Position numbers and translations under genes: made by a program | Shown here: in pieces, positions 17,923 to 25,507 of the stretch | Layout: each line of letters starts with the position of its first letter | Numbering within the stretch: position 1 is the stretch's first letter | NCBI GenBank assembly: GCA_902803495.1 | Contig: CADCPY010000166.1 | Location: 1-32,083, forward strand | DNA length: 32,083 nt | From: an uncultured Erysipelotrichaceae bacterium | GTDB lineage: Bacteria > Bacillota_I > Bacilli_A > Erysipelotrichales > Erysipelotrichaceae | Direction: 5' to 3' | The notes under the pieces: model-generated | Told to the model about the DNA's origin: nothing | What the model saw: the letters and a program-made list of their open reading frames with translations, nothing else | The model's database searches: none

Positions 17923-18924
17923 TTAGCGGAATTCCCTGTTTTCATAGCGGACATAAGGTCCGATCTTCCGGTCGTTTCCGACCGTGCAGTTTTCCAGTTG
18001 AACATTGTCGATCGTGTTCCCGTTTCCGATGACACAGTTCACAATTTCATTGGAACCGTGCAGCAGATTGTTCTCTCCGATGACTGTTTCCCCGTAAATA
18101 AAGGTATTCGGATAAATAATGGTATCTTTCCCGATTTTGGCATCGGTGGAGATATATGTATCTTCCGGATTGAGGATCGTTACACCCTCTCTCATCCAGT
18201 AGGTATTGATCTTGTTTTGGAGCCATCTCTGTGCTTCATATAATTCCACGCGGTCGTTGATACCGCTGGCTTCCTGCGGGTCGGCGATCGGTACGGCTTT
18301 TACCGCATGACCGTGATCCTTGAAGATCTGAACCAGATCCGTAATGTAGTATTCTTTCTGAGCGTTGTCATTCTTTAATAACGGCAGATAACGGAAGAGA
18401 AGTTCATTGTTGAAGGCATAAATGCCGGAGTTGATTTCCTTGACTTCCTTTTCCGCTTCGTTGCAGTCCTTGAACTCCGTAATGCGTTCAAACTGTCCTG
18501 CTTCGTTGCGGATGATCCGTCCGTAATGTCTGGCGTCATCCAGTACGGCACTGAGAACCACCAGTTCCGCTTCTTCCGCTTCCCGGTACATCATTTCAAA
18601 TGTTTCCGGCTGAATCAGCGGGCAGTCCCCGTTGACGACCAGCGTTGTGCCTGTTTCGTCTTTCAGCTGTGTGGCATATTTGACGGCGCTGCCGGAGCCG
18701 TTGACTTCCAGCTGGGTCGCAAATTCACACTTGCCGTTCATATATGTAGTAACTGCTTCCGCATCGTATCCGACAATGACAACAATACGTTCCGCATGGG
18801 CTTTTTTCAGATTGGAAACAATATGTTCCACCATCGGTTTGTCCAGAACCTTGTGCATCGGCTTGACCAGGGTACTCTTCATCCGGGTTCCCTTGCCTGC
18901 CGCTAAAACAATTGCAGATCTCAT
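17923..18924 (-). CDS. glmU: GlmU lacking most of the acetyltransferase domain
   Basis: 333 residues against about 455 for normal GlmU. The N-terminal uridylyltransferase is complete in outline: LAAGKGTRM (7-15), the K-P motif at 21-22, NGSGSAVKYA in place of the usual GTGHA, NGDCPLI, YGRIIRNE, EINSGIYAF and GINDRVELYEA. It should join UTP and GlcNAc-1-P to UDP-GlcNAc, the peptidoglycan precursor. The left-handed beta-helix begins (TDAKIGKDTIIYPNTFIYGETVIGENNLL) but the protein ends after IGPYVRYENREFR, where E. coli-type GlmU has the arginine preceding its acetyl-CoA site. The downstream catalytic His/Tyr/Asn/Lys residues are absent, and only 75 bases remain before prs. GlcN-1-P acetylation must then be supplied elsewhere. 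AGGAGG precedes ATG 18924. Confidence 0.85.
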   Translation of the reverse strand: MRSAIVLAAGKGTRMKSTLVKPMHKVLDKPMVEHIVSNLKKAHAERIVVIVGYDAEAVTTYMNGKCEFATQLEVNGSGSAVKYATQLKDETGTTLVVNGDCPLIQPETFEMMYREAEEAELVVLSAVLDDARHYGRIIRNEAGQFERITEFKDCNEAEKEVKEINSGIYAFNNELLFRYLPLLKNDNAQKEYYITDLVQIFKDHGHAVKAVPIADPQEASGINDRVELYEAQRWLQNKINTYWMREGVTILNPEDTYISTDAKIGKDTIIYPNTFIYGETVIGENNLLHGSNEIVNCVIGNGNTIDNVQLENCTVGNDRKIGPYVRYENREFR

Positions 18925-18964
18925 GGGGTAATCCTCCTACGATATTTTAACAGATTCCCTATCA

Positions 18965-19807
18965 CTAGGGCTCAATGATTTGTGTTTTTTTCACGAAACG
19001 GTAACTCTGACGGAACTTCTGAAAGCCGTTTTCCAACAGCATCCTGTCTCTGGTAAAGGCAATGACCGTGGAGCCGCTGCCGCTCATGACCGCTGCGTCA
19101 AATCCGAACGTTACCAGATCTTCCTTCAGCTTGGCAATTTCCGGAACCAGCTGCACCGCTGTCTGTTCCAAAGAATTCCCCAGGGAGTTCAGTAAGAGCG
19201 GATAATTGTTGGTTTCCAGAGCTTCCCGGATATGGAGAATATCCGGATGTTCCAGTGTTTCAAAATCCAGCATCTCAAAGGCCAGCTTCGTACTGACACC
19301 CATCTTCGGTTTCACCAGTAACATATAGAACGGACAGTTAAGCTTGAACGGTGTCAGCTTTTCGCCGATGCCTTCCACATAGCAGCAGGTCCGTTTCAGG
19401 AAGAACGGAACGTCCGCTCCGATTCCCGTCGCAAACTCCAGCATCTCTTCTTCGCTCATGTTCAGATTGAGCACGGCATTCAATACCTGCAGAACGGCTG
19501 CCGCATCACTGCTGCCTCCGCCCAACCCGGCCTGCGTCGGAACATGCTTCTCCATATGGATCTTAAACTGATCTTCAAAGTGATAGATATCCCGTAAGCG
19601 GTTGATGACTTTCACCACCGAGTTTCGCTCATCCGTCGGAATAAAACGCAGATTGGATGTAACTTCCATGGTTGGTGAGAAAGAGATATCAATCGTGTCA
19701 TAGATATTGATCGGAGCCATGATCATGTTCAGTTCATGGTATCCGTTCTCCATTCTCCGTACGACATCCAGGCCGACATTGATCTTCGCATAGGCATTAA
19801 CCTTCAT
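18965..19807 (-). CDS. ispE: 4-diphosphocytidyl-2-C-methyl-D-erythritol kinase
   Basis: 280 residues, GHMP kinase of the non-mevalonate (MEP) isoprenoid pathway; it phosphorylates CDP-methylerythritol at the 2-hydroxyl. AYAKIN (with Lys8) opens the substrate site, PTQAGLGGGSSDAAAV (90-105) is the ATP phosphate loop, and IGADVPFFL carries the catalytic Asp. The C-terminal VMSGSGSTV is motif 3. It overlaps the end of rsmA by 11 bases, with GAGGTG just upstream of its ATG, so the two are co-translated. The presence of ispE implies the organism makes IPP by the MEP route. Confidence 0.95.
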   Translation of the reverse strand: MKVNAYAKINVGLDVVRRMENGYHELNMIMAPINIYDTIDISFSPTMEVTSNLRFIPTDERNSVVKVINRLRDIYHFEDQFKIHMEKHVPTQAGLGGGSSDAAAVLQVLNAVLNLNMSEEEMLEFATGIGADVPFFLKRTCCYVEGIGEKLTPFKLNCPFYMLLVKPKMGVSTKLAFEMLDFETLEHPDILHIREALETNNYPLLLNSLGNSLEQTAVQLVPEIAKLKEDLVTFGFDAAVMSGSGSTVIAFTRDRMLLENGFQKFRQSYRFVKKTQIIEP

Positions 19808-20645
19808 ATGTCACCTCATACAGCTTTACAAAATCTTCGACAGAAAGGCTTTCTGCCCTCCTATTCTCATCAAATTTACAGTCATTTAGTACTTGAATTG
19901 CTTTTTCTTTATCATTAAAGAATTCTTTCAGGTTGTTGTAGAGCGTCTTTCTCCGCTGGGTAAAGCACCCTTTCACAAACTCGTTGAAGCGGTTGAGATC
20001 CTTAATCGGATAATCCTTCTTCGGAACAAAGCGAATCACGATGGAGTCCACCTGCGGTTTCGGGATAAAGACCGTCTTTGGGACCTTCATCACGATCTTA
20101 ATGTCATACAGATACTGTAACAGGACCGAGAGCCCGTTATACTCCTTCGTATTGACTCTGGCGTTAAAGCGGTCTGCCATTTCCTTCTGTACCATAACCG
20201 TAATGGATTCAAAGTCCGTTTCGCTTTCAATCAAATGGAAAAGAATTGGTGTTGTGACATAATACGGCAGATTGGCACAGATGGCCGTCTTTTCCGCACC
20301 GATTTCCTTTAAATCTTCTTTGATGTTACGCTTTAAAACATCCTCAAAGATGATTTTGACGTTATCATACTCTGCCAGCGTGTCTTTTAAGACATCCTGC
20401 AGCTTTAAATCGATTTCGTAACAGAGCACCTGTTTGGCCTTTTTGGCCAGCTGCTCCGTTAAGGCGCCGATTCCCGGCCCGATTTCCACTGCCGTGGTCG
20501 TTTCATCGATGCCGGAGAATTCCGCAATGTGCCGGACGATTTCCGGTTCTATGATAAAGTTCTGCCCGAAGCCTTTTTTGGGATACAGATCATAGGTCTC
20601 CATGATCTCCCGGGTTCTGGCAATGGTTGCGATTTCTTTACTCAT
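19797..20645 (-). CDS. rsmA: 16S rRNA (adenine1518/1519-N6)-dimethyltransferase
   Basis: 282 residues (KsgA). It dimethylates A1518 and A1519 in helix 45 of 16S rRNA late in 30S assembly, using S-adenosylmethionine. KGFGQNF opens the protein, EIGPGIGALT (54-63) is motif I for SAM, and NLPYYVTTP (125-133) is the catalytic motif IV. FIPKPQVDSIVIRF and FTQRRKTLYNNL are typical of the family. Length is normal. ATG 20645 lies eight bases inside the end of rnmV. Loss of this enzyme gives kasugamycin resistance in other bacteria. Confidence 0.96.
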   Translation of the reverse strand: MSKEIATIARTREIMETYDLYPKKGFGQNFIIEPEIVRHIAEFSGIDETTTAVEIGPGIGALTEQLAKKAKQVLCYEIDLKLQDVLKDTLAEYDNVKIIFEDVLKRNIKEDLKEIGAEKTAICANLPYYVTTPILFHLIESETDFESITVMVQKEMADRFNARVNTKEYNGLSVLLQYLYDIKIVMKVPKTVFIPKPQVDSIVIRFVPKKDYPIKDLNRFNEFVKGCFTQRRKTLYNNLKEFFNDKEKAIQVLNDCKFDENRRAESLSVEDFVKLYEVTYEG

Positions 20646-21171
20646 TGATCTGATCCAATACTTTCTTTATTTCTTCATATGACAGCTTGCGGCTGTTCAG
20701 ACGCTTATAGAGCGTCTTGGCACTGCCGTGTCCAAGATGGTAATAGTCTTCTAAATAGATCCGTAATCCCCGGGAGCCCTGCTCTCCGCTCAAACCGAGC
20801 CGGTTGAACTCTTTTCTGCTCAGGGTCTCTTCCTCATCTTCATAGGTCAGAAGATGGCTCAGGGCGTCTTCAATCTCCTGCTTTGTCGCATGTTCCACCC
20901 CAACCAGATTCTTCTTACGGGATTTACTGGTGAGGAAGGCGTTCTTCACGCCGGGTACAGCTTCATTGATCTTCCGGCGAATCTCCTCTCCCGGATGGTC
21001 CGGATCGGTAAATACAATGACACCGTGATCCTTGTGCGCTGCGCGGATCTCCTCCAGTGTTTCTTTGGAAAGGTGGGTTCCGTTCGTCCGGATAATATCT
21101 ACTTCATAGATACTCTTTAAGAGCGTCTCGTCGTCTTTTCCTTCGACGACTATTGTTTCCTTCATTTTCAT
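20638..21171 (-). CDS. rnmV: Ribonuclease M5
   Basis: 177 residues from ATG 21171. A TOPRIM-domain nuclease that matures 5S rRNA from its precursor together with ribosomal protein L18. VVEGKDD (8-14) is the TOPRIM Glu motif, and VIFTDPDHPGEEIRR is the DxD motif. LVGVEHATKQEIEDAL and the C-terminal RNase M5 block follow. Upstream reading to 21276 is possible but the family N-terminus MKxKExIVVEGKDD fits this ATG; ATGs at 21174 and 21165 are close alternatives. No good ribosome binding site is seen, and the -10 ends seven bases before the start. First gene of rnmV-rsmA-ispE-glmU-prs. Confidence 0.93.
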   Translation of the reverse strand: MKMKETIVVEGKDDETLLKSIYEVDIIRTNGTHLSKETLEEIRAAHKDHGVIVFTDPDHPGEEIRRKINEAVPGVKNAFLTSKSRKKNLVGVEHATKQEIEDALSHLLTYEDEEETLSRKEFNRLGLSGEQGSRGLRIYLEDYYHLGHGSAKTLYKRLNSRKLSYEEIKKVLDQINE

Positions 21172-21178
21172 CATAACT

Positions 21179-21184
21179 ATTTTA
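21179..21184 (-). promoter_or_regulatory. Extended -10 of the rnmV operon
   Basis: On the minus strand TGT precedes TAAAAT (21184-21179), an extended -10. It lies four bases before ATG 21174 and seven before ATG 21171, leaving almost no leader. No -35 is evident. Confidence 0.4.
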
Positions 21185-21252
21185 ACACATTCCCCTGAAT
21201 CTCCTACGTTAATAGGGAAAATATTCCGATTTCTATTGCCATTTTTAGCCAA

Positions 21253-21291
21253 TCCGAATTCGTACCAATATCTCAAATCCGATTTCGCACC
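21253..21291. repeat. Two direct copies of a 14-base repeat
   Basis: TCCGAATTCGTACC (21253-21266) and TCCGATTTCGCACC (21278-21291) each differ by one base from TCCGATTTCGTACC, which occurs as a perfect inverted pair at 22594-22635. A partial copy starts at 21225. They sit between rnmV and the divergent membrane-protein gene. Confidence 0.6.
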
Positions 21292-21356
21292 GTTTCTCCC
21301 GATAAATCACAAGATTTCCTGTGTCAAAAGGAGCCCTGTTGCGCTATAATGGATAC

Positions 21357-21695
21357 ATGAAAAGAAATTATCCTGACTATACATTTGGGCTTATCTTATT
21401 CGGAATCGGCCTGTTTATGCTGTTTAAAAACGTGAATGTGAACAGTTTCCACTTCTACACATTCCATTCCGTCAATACCGGAGGAGTCATTATCTTCCTG
21501 TTGATTCTGACCAGTGCCTTCTATATTGCGAAGGGGTATGAGATCTTAAAATACGCGATCTATGCGTTGGTGATTCTGCTGGTGATTTCCATCATTCTCG
21601 GAATCCATGTCTATCTCAGACCAATGTCTCTCTTCGATCTCATTCTGATCCTGGCACCGATCACCATCGGAATCGGGCTCATGTTACAGAGCTGA
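21357..21695 (+). CDS. Small four-helix membrane protein, unknown function
   Basis: 112 residues from ATG 21357. Four hydrophobic segments are visible: about 9-23, 42-58, 65-86 and 91-110. They are joined by short polar turns, with a basic N-terminus (MKRNY) and little outside the membrane. No signal peptide or known motif was recognised; small integral membrane proteins of this layout accompany stress-response operons in some Bacillota, but nothing here supports a role. TATAAT (21345-21350) ends six bases before the ATG, suggesting a leaderless transcript. The alternative is TTG 21339, which has AAAAGGAG (21326-21333) five bases upstream and adds six residues. It has its own terminator. It is the only rightward gene between 16.9 and 32 kb. 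Confidence 0.65.
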   Translation: MKRNYPDYTFGLILFGIGLFMLFKNVNVNSFHFYTFHSVNTGGVIIFLLILTSAFYIAKGYEILKYAIYALVILLVISIILGIHVYLRPMSLFDLILILAPITIGIGLMLQS

Positions 21696-21720
21696 TTGAA
21701 ACAAAACCATATCGTATACG

Positions 21721-21754
21721 AGCAGAGGATGCCTGATGTCACCTCTGCTTTTTT
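21721..21754 (+). terminator. Terminator of the small membrane protein gene
   Basis: Stem AGCAGAGG/CCTCTGCT (21721-21728, 21742-21749), 13-base loop, then a run of six T (21749-21754). Confidence 0.75.
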
Positions 21755-21765
21755 CGTAATATAAC

Positions 21766-21977
21766 ATTACGTGTGGTTTTAAAAAAATAGCCACTAAAAT
21801 TACGTGTGGTTAGAGGGAAAGAAAAGTGATGGGGAGGGAATTAGCCAACTAGTATGGACACAGAGCTTGGAAACTACATGTTCTTCAAACCGGATAATAT
21901 CACGGAGGTTTTTTATGGTTTTTGGAGTGTCCACACAAAATTTTAGAGACTCTCCACAACCTCACGTAGTTTTAGAG
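21766..21977. mobile_element. MITE-like element with doubled end repeats
   Basis: ATTACGTGTGGTT occurs twice (21766-21778, 21799-21811). At the other end two related copies lie in inverse orientation, around 21931-21948 and at 21958-21975. CTAAAATTACGTGTGGTT (21794-21811) matches the reverse complement of 21958-21975 at 16 of 18 positions, and both arms are bordered outward by an A/T homopolymer run. About 120-150 bases lie between, without a reading frame of note. Paired binding-site-like repeats at both ends suggest a small non-autonomous element or an insertion-sequence remnant. The family is not identified. Confidence 0.45.
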
Positions 21978-22593
21978 CGCCGCTTTTTTCTTGTTACAAA
22001 AATATTAAATAGAGTGTGGGTTTGATCATGTGTTTTTGCGAAAACAGTTAAATAAAATGCGGGGTGAATTCTGCTTCCTTTTAAAGCTGCTTAATTATCT
22101 GCGGGATGTAATCTGTATCCCTCAATACTGTGAAATTAACTGTGGGCGTACAATAGTCCACAAGTTATATATAACATATCTACTAACAAATACGGATGCC
22201 GCAGAGCAGCCGGAGAAGGGAACCTGCTCAGCCAGATATCTTTATAAGGTTATATCTCATTTAACTTCCTGTATGGCCGTAAAGAGAGCAGGGGACTCAT
22301 TCCAGATATTTCATATCTATCTATTTCTATCTATCCTTAGCACCATATCTTAACAATCTCTCGAACGGATCGTTATTCGACATCGAAATACATTCCTTTA
22401 TCACAGGAGGTTTCTTAAACACCTAAAAACGAAGCTCCTCGGTTCTGCAGCTTTTCCGTATTCCGCTATCAAAAAGCGCTGTTTTCTATCTTATCCTAAA
22501 TAATGAAATCGGTTTCTTTCTTTCTTACAAAATAACGCATTTCTTATAATATCGGAATTTTATGCATTTTCCCTGCGATTACGCCGTATTTTT
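21978..22593. other. Long intergenic stretch without a recognisable gene
   Basis: Between the MITE-like element and the inverted repeat at 22594 I see no gene. The longest open stretch (22030-22353) has a low-complexity, Cys/Leu/Ile-rich translation, no ribosome binding site and no family resemblance. Visible structures are a short hairpin with arms GAGCAG/CTGCTC near 22205-22231, a CTATCTAT-type microsatellite at about 22314-22335, and a stray AGGAGG near 22406 with no start codon after it. It could be decayed mobile DNA or an unrecognised RNA. Confidence 0.4.
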
Positions 22594-22635
22594 GGTACGA
22601 AATCGGAAATTGGTTTTAGAATCCGATTTCGTACC
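22594..22635. repeat. Perfect 14 bp inverted repeat
   Basis: GGTACGAAATCGGA (22594-22607) and TCCGATTTCGTACC (22622-22635) are exact inverses, separated by 14 bases. The arms are copies of the repeat seen twice upstream of the small membrane protein gene (21253-21291). No T tract follows, so it is not a typical terminator. Confidence 0.75.
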
Positions 22636-22711
22636 GATTGCTTTTCTTTCGGAAACGGTGCATTTCGAGAAAAGGCAGAACTTTGCGTCCTCCATGCGCT
22701 CTGCTTTTGTA

Positions 22712-22743
22712 CGCAAAAAGAAAAACCGCCCTGCGCAGGCGGT
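22712..22743 (-). terminator. Terminator of the mnmE-tatD operon
   Basis: Stem ACCGCC/GGCGGT (22725-22730, 22738-22743) with a seven-base loop. On the minus strand it is followed by TTTTTCTTTTT, directly after the tatD stop. Confidence 0.85.
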
Positions 22744-22765
22744 CTCTTATCTTTTTAGGAATATA

Positions 22766-23539
22766 TCAGTTTTGATGTATTAATCTCTTGTAATTCTCCA
22801 TTACAGCTCCCTTCAGTTCCTCTTTGGAGATATTCCGCAACTCGGCAATGGTATCTGCCGTATAAGTGACATACATCGGCTCGTTCCGTTTGCCGCGGAA
22901 GGGTACCGGTGTCATATACGGACAGTCCGTTTCCGTTAACAGACGGTCAAGCGGAACCTTTGCTGCAACTTCTTTCGGCGTAACGGAATTCTTGAAGGTG
23001 ACCGGCCCGCCTAAAGAGATATAATAACCCAGTTTCATGAATTCCACTGCCATCTCATAGCTGGAACTGTAACAGTGCATGATTCCGGCTCGGTGACACG
23101 GATGTTCCTTTAAAATCTGATAGGTATCCTGTGTTGCATCCCGCATATGGATGGAAATCGGCAGATCGTATTTGTTTGCCAGGTCGATCTGCTTCATAAA
23201 GAGTTCTTTTTGTTTCTCCTTATTGTCACTGACCCAGTAATAATCGAGTCCGATCTCTCCCAGTACACAAAACTGTCCCGTCTTTAACAGCTCTTCCAGT
23301 GCATTTAAACCCTCATCCGTCGTCTCATTGGCGTTTTCCGGATGAAATCCGACCGCCAGATCGACTTCCGGGTGCATTTTTTTGATCTCAATTGCTTTTC
23401 TTGCCTCATCCAGTGTCACACACATGATCAGGAAGCGTTCCACACCGGCATCTTTTGCTCGCTGAATCACTTCTTCCGTCTCATTTTCGTATGCGGCATC
23501 TGCAATGTGGCAATGGGAATCCAAATATCCTGTACTCAT
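22766..23539 (-). CDS. tatD: TatD family metal-dependent deoxyribonuclease
   Basis: 257 residues of the TatD amidohydrolase-fold family, metal-dependent 3'-5' DNases implicated in DNA repair and nucleic-acid turnover. DSHCH supplies His9 and His11, GEIGLDYYW Glu95, SIHMRDA His131, MHCYSSS His155, and TDCPYMTP Asp205: a complete metal set. AGGGAAG is five bases before ATG 23539. It follows mnmE by two bases and ends the leftward operon. In B. subtilis tatD lies next to metS and rnmV; here it is coupled to mnmE instead. Confidence 0.94.
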   Translation of the reverse strand: MSTGYLDSHCHIADAAYENETEEVIQRAKDAGVERFLIMCVTLDEARKAIEIKKMHPEVDLAVGFHPENANETTDEGLNALEELLKTGQFCVLGEIGLDYYWVSDNKEKQKELFMKQIDLANKYDLPISIHMRDATQDTYQILKEHPCHRAGIMHCYSSSYEMAVEFMKLGYYISLGGPVTFKNSVTPKEVAAKVPLDRLLTETDCPYMTPVPFRGKRNEPMYVTYTADTIAELRNISKEELKGAVMENYKRLIHQN

Positions 23540-23541
23540 AA

Positions 23542-24864
23542 TTACTTCCCTAAGCAGAAATTCGAGAATAGGGCATCTATTAAGTCGTCTCTGCTGACCT
23601 CTCCTAAGATTTCTTTCAATGAATTGTAGGCACTTTGGATCTCAACTGTGATTAAATCCGGTTCCACTCCATCCAAAGTCTGCTGTCTGGCCGTTTTTAT
23701 GCTCAGCAAAGCTGCCTTTGCCAGGCCGATTTGACGGTCATTATTCAGTACATCCCCGTTTACGATCATCTTGGATTCAAAACGGCGCTTGATTTCATCA
23801 TTTAATGCATCAATCTCCTTATTCTGAGCACTGATGCTGATGCCTCTTGTATCTTCTGAGATATCATTCTTGTTATAAACAATGATCGGATCCTTATGAC
23901 GGCATTTTTTCAGGATCTCTTCATCCTCTTCCGTCAGTTCCTTTCCGGCTTCCAGAACACAGATGACTAAGTCCGCTTCTTCCAGCGCTTCTTCGCTCTT
24001 ATTGATGCCGATCTGTTCAATCTTATCATCCGTTTCATGGATTCCGGCCGTATCGATAATCTCTAACGTCAGATCATCCAGGTGAGCAACACCTTCCACC
24101 AGGTCTCTTGTAGTACCGGCAATTTCCGTTACGATTGCTTTGTCTTTTTGAATCAAAGCATTCAGTAAACTGGACTTTCCGACATTTGGTCTCCCAATGA
24201 TTACCGTTTTTATACCTTTTAGTAATAATCTGTTATTTTCTCCTTCTCTGATGATCCGGTTTAACTGTGTTTCCCAACTGTCCAGAGAAGGGAGCAAGAG
24301 CTCATTTGTCAGCTGTTCAATATCCTCATATTCCGGATAATCGATATTGACCTCAATCTGAGCGATGACTTTTAACATGTCATCCACCAGCGGATTCAGT
24401 AAACGCGCCACGCTGCCGTTTAACTGATTCATGGCTGCTTTCGCTCTAAAGTCATTATCCGCATGGATCAGATCGTTGACGGCTTCCGCCTGGGACAGGT
24501 CGATTCTGCCGTTCAGGAAGGCCCGTTCCGTAAATTCTCCCGGCATGGCCAGTCTGGCGCCGTGCGCAATACATAAGGAAAGGATCTTCCGCATGATATG
24601 GACACCGCCATGGCAGTTGATTTCCACCACATCTTCTTTGGTATAGGTCTTCGGTGCCTTAAAGACACTGATTAAGACCTCATCCACCGGTTCTCCCTGA
24701 TCCATAATATGTCCATAGGTCACCGTATGGCTTTTTGCCTTTAAAAGATTACGGTCAAACATCTCATTGACAATGGGAATCGCCTGATCACCCGTTAAAC
24801 GGACGATACCGATGGCGCCTTCCGCCAATGGGGTACTGATTACACAAATCGTATCATTTAACAT
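23542..24864 (-). CDS. mnmE: tRNA uridine-5-carboxymethylaminomethyl modification GTPase MnmE
   Basis: 440 residues (TrmE). With MnmG it installs the carboxymethylaminomethyl group on the wobble uridine of several tRNAs, using methylenetetrahydrofolate and GTP hydrolysis. The N-terminal tetrahydrofolate-binding domain begins DTICVISTPLAEGAIGIVRLTG. The G domain has GRPNVGKSS (224-232), GTTRD (250-254) and DTAG (271-274). The C-terminus is CLGK (family C-(I/L/V)-G-K), supplying the catalytic cysteine. The usual neighbour mnmG is not adjacent. It overlaps the HAD gene by seven bases. Confidence 0.96.
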   Translation of the reverse strand: MLNDTICVISTPLAEGAIGIVRLTGDQAIPIVNEMFDRNLLKAKSHTVTYGHIMDQGEPVDEVLISVFKAPKTYTKEDVVEINCHGGVHIMRKILSLCIAHGARLAMPGEFTERAFLNGRIDLSQAEAVNDLIHADNDFRAKAAMNQLNGSVARLLNPLVDDMLKVIAQIEVNIDYPEYEDIEQLTNELLLPSLDSWETQLNRIIREGENNRLLLKGIKTVIIGRPNVGKSSLLNALIQKDKAIVTEIAGTTRDLVEGVAHLDDLTLEIIDTAGIHETDDKIEQIGINKSEEALEEADLVICVLEAGKELTEEDEEILKKCRHKDPIIVYNKNDISEDTRGISISAQNKEIDALNDEIKRRFESKMIVNGDVLNNDRQIGLAKAALLSIKTARQQTLDGVEPDLITVEIQSAYNSLKEILGEVSRDDLIDALFSNFCLGK

Positions 24865-25505
24865 AAGACAATTTTCTCCAACTCTTCCGCATGCCGGATC
24901 AGATAATCCGGATGGTTGTTACGAAGTTCCTCTTCAGAACGGAATCCCCATGTCACGGAGCAGACATCGACGCCGGCATTCCGTGCCGTTTCAATATCCA
25001 CACTGCTGTCTCCGACATAGAGAACATCTTTGTTCTTTAATCCAAATGATTCAATCATTTCCAGCAGGGAAGAAGGATCCGGTTTGCTTTTCCGTCCTGC
25101 ATCTCCGCCGATAACTTGATCAAATAATCCTAAATAGTAATTCGAAATCATTTCCGTGGCATAATTCTCCGATTTATTGGTGATTATACCCAGTTTGATT
25201 CCTTTCTTCTTTAACTTTGTTAATACTTCCTGAATGTGAGGATAGGGTACTGTTTTATCCGTTTTATGCGCTTCGTAATATGCGTCATAGTACCGCATAA
25301 ACGTATCCATGTCAGCCTGCGGGCCTTTATTCTTTAACACACGTTCCGCCAGCTTAAACTTCCCGTTACCGACTTTTTCCCGGACGGAGTCAATGCTCTC
25401 TAACGGAAGATCCATTGTTCTTAGAGCGGCATTTACCGCATCCGCCAGATCCTCAAGAGTATTGAGAACCGTACCGTCTAAATCAAATATCACTGCCTGA
25501 TACAT
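24858..25505 (-). CDS. HAD-superfamily phosphatase, phosphoglycolate phosphatase-like
   Basis: 215 residues, subfamily IA HAD hydrolase. FDLDGTVLNT carries nucleophile Asp8 and Asp10, GIITNKSENY the motif II region, KSKPDPSSL motif III, and YVGDSSVDIETARNAG motif IV. This set is shared by phosphoglycolate phosphatase (Gph) and the pyrophosphatase PpaX, which I cannot separate from sequence alone. It begins two bases after the MATE gene with AGAAGGAT upstream, and overlaps mnmE, so it belongs to the marR-MATE-HAD-mnmE-tatD transcript. Confidence 0.85.
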   Translation of the reverse strand: MYQAVIFDLDGTVLNTLEDLADAVNAALRTMDLPLESIDSVREKVGNGKFKLAERVLKNKGPQADMDTFMRYYDAYYEAHKTDKTVPYPHIQEVLTKLKKKGIKLGIITNKSENYATEMISNYYLGLFDQVIGGDAGRKSKPDPSSLLEMIESFGLKNKDVLYVGDSSVDIETARNAGVDVCSVTWGFRSEEELRNNHPDYLIRHAEELEKIVLC

Positions 25506-25507
25506 TT

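Noticed and set aside
21766-21811. Short CRISPR-like repeats
   Set aside because: Only two direct copies 33 bases apart, repeat too short, no cas genes, and inverted partners downstream fit an element end better.
22190-22240. tRNA or small stable RNA
   Set aside because: A GAGCAG/CTGCTC hairpin is present, but there is no cloverleaf, T-loop or CCA end and no match to tmRNA, SRP or RNase P RNA core sequences.
22030-22353. A 107-residue open frame in the long intergenic region
   Set aside because: No ribosome binding site, odd Cys/Leu/Ile-rich composition and no family resemblance; likely chance.
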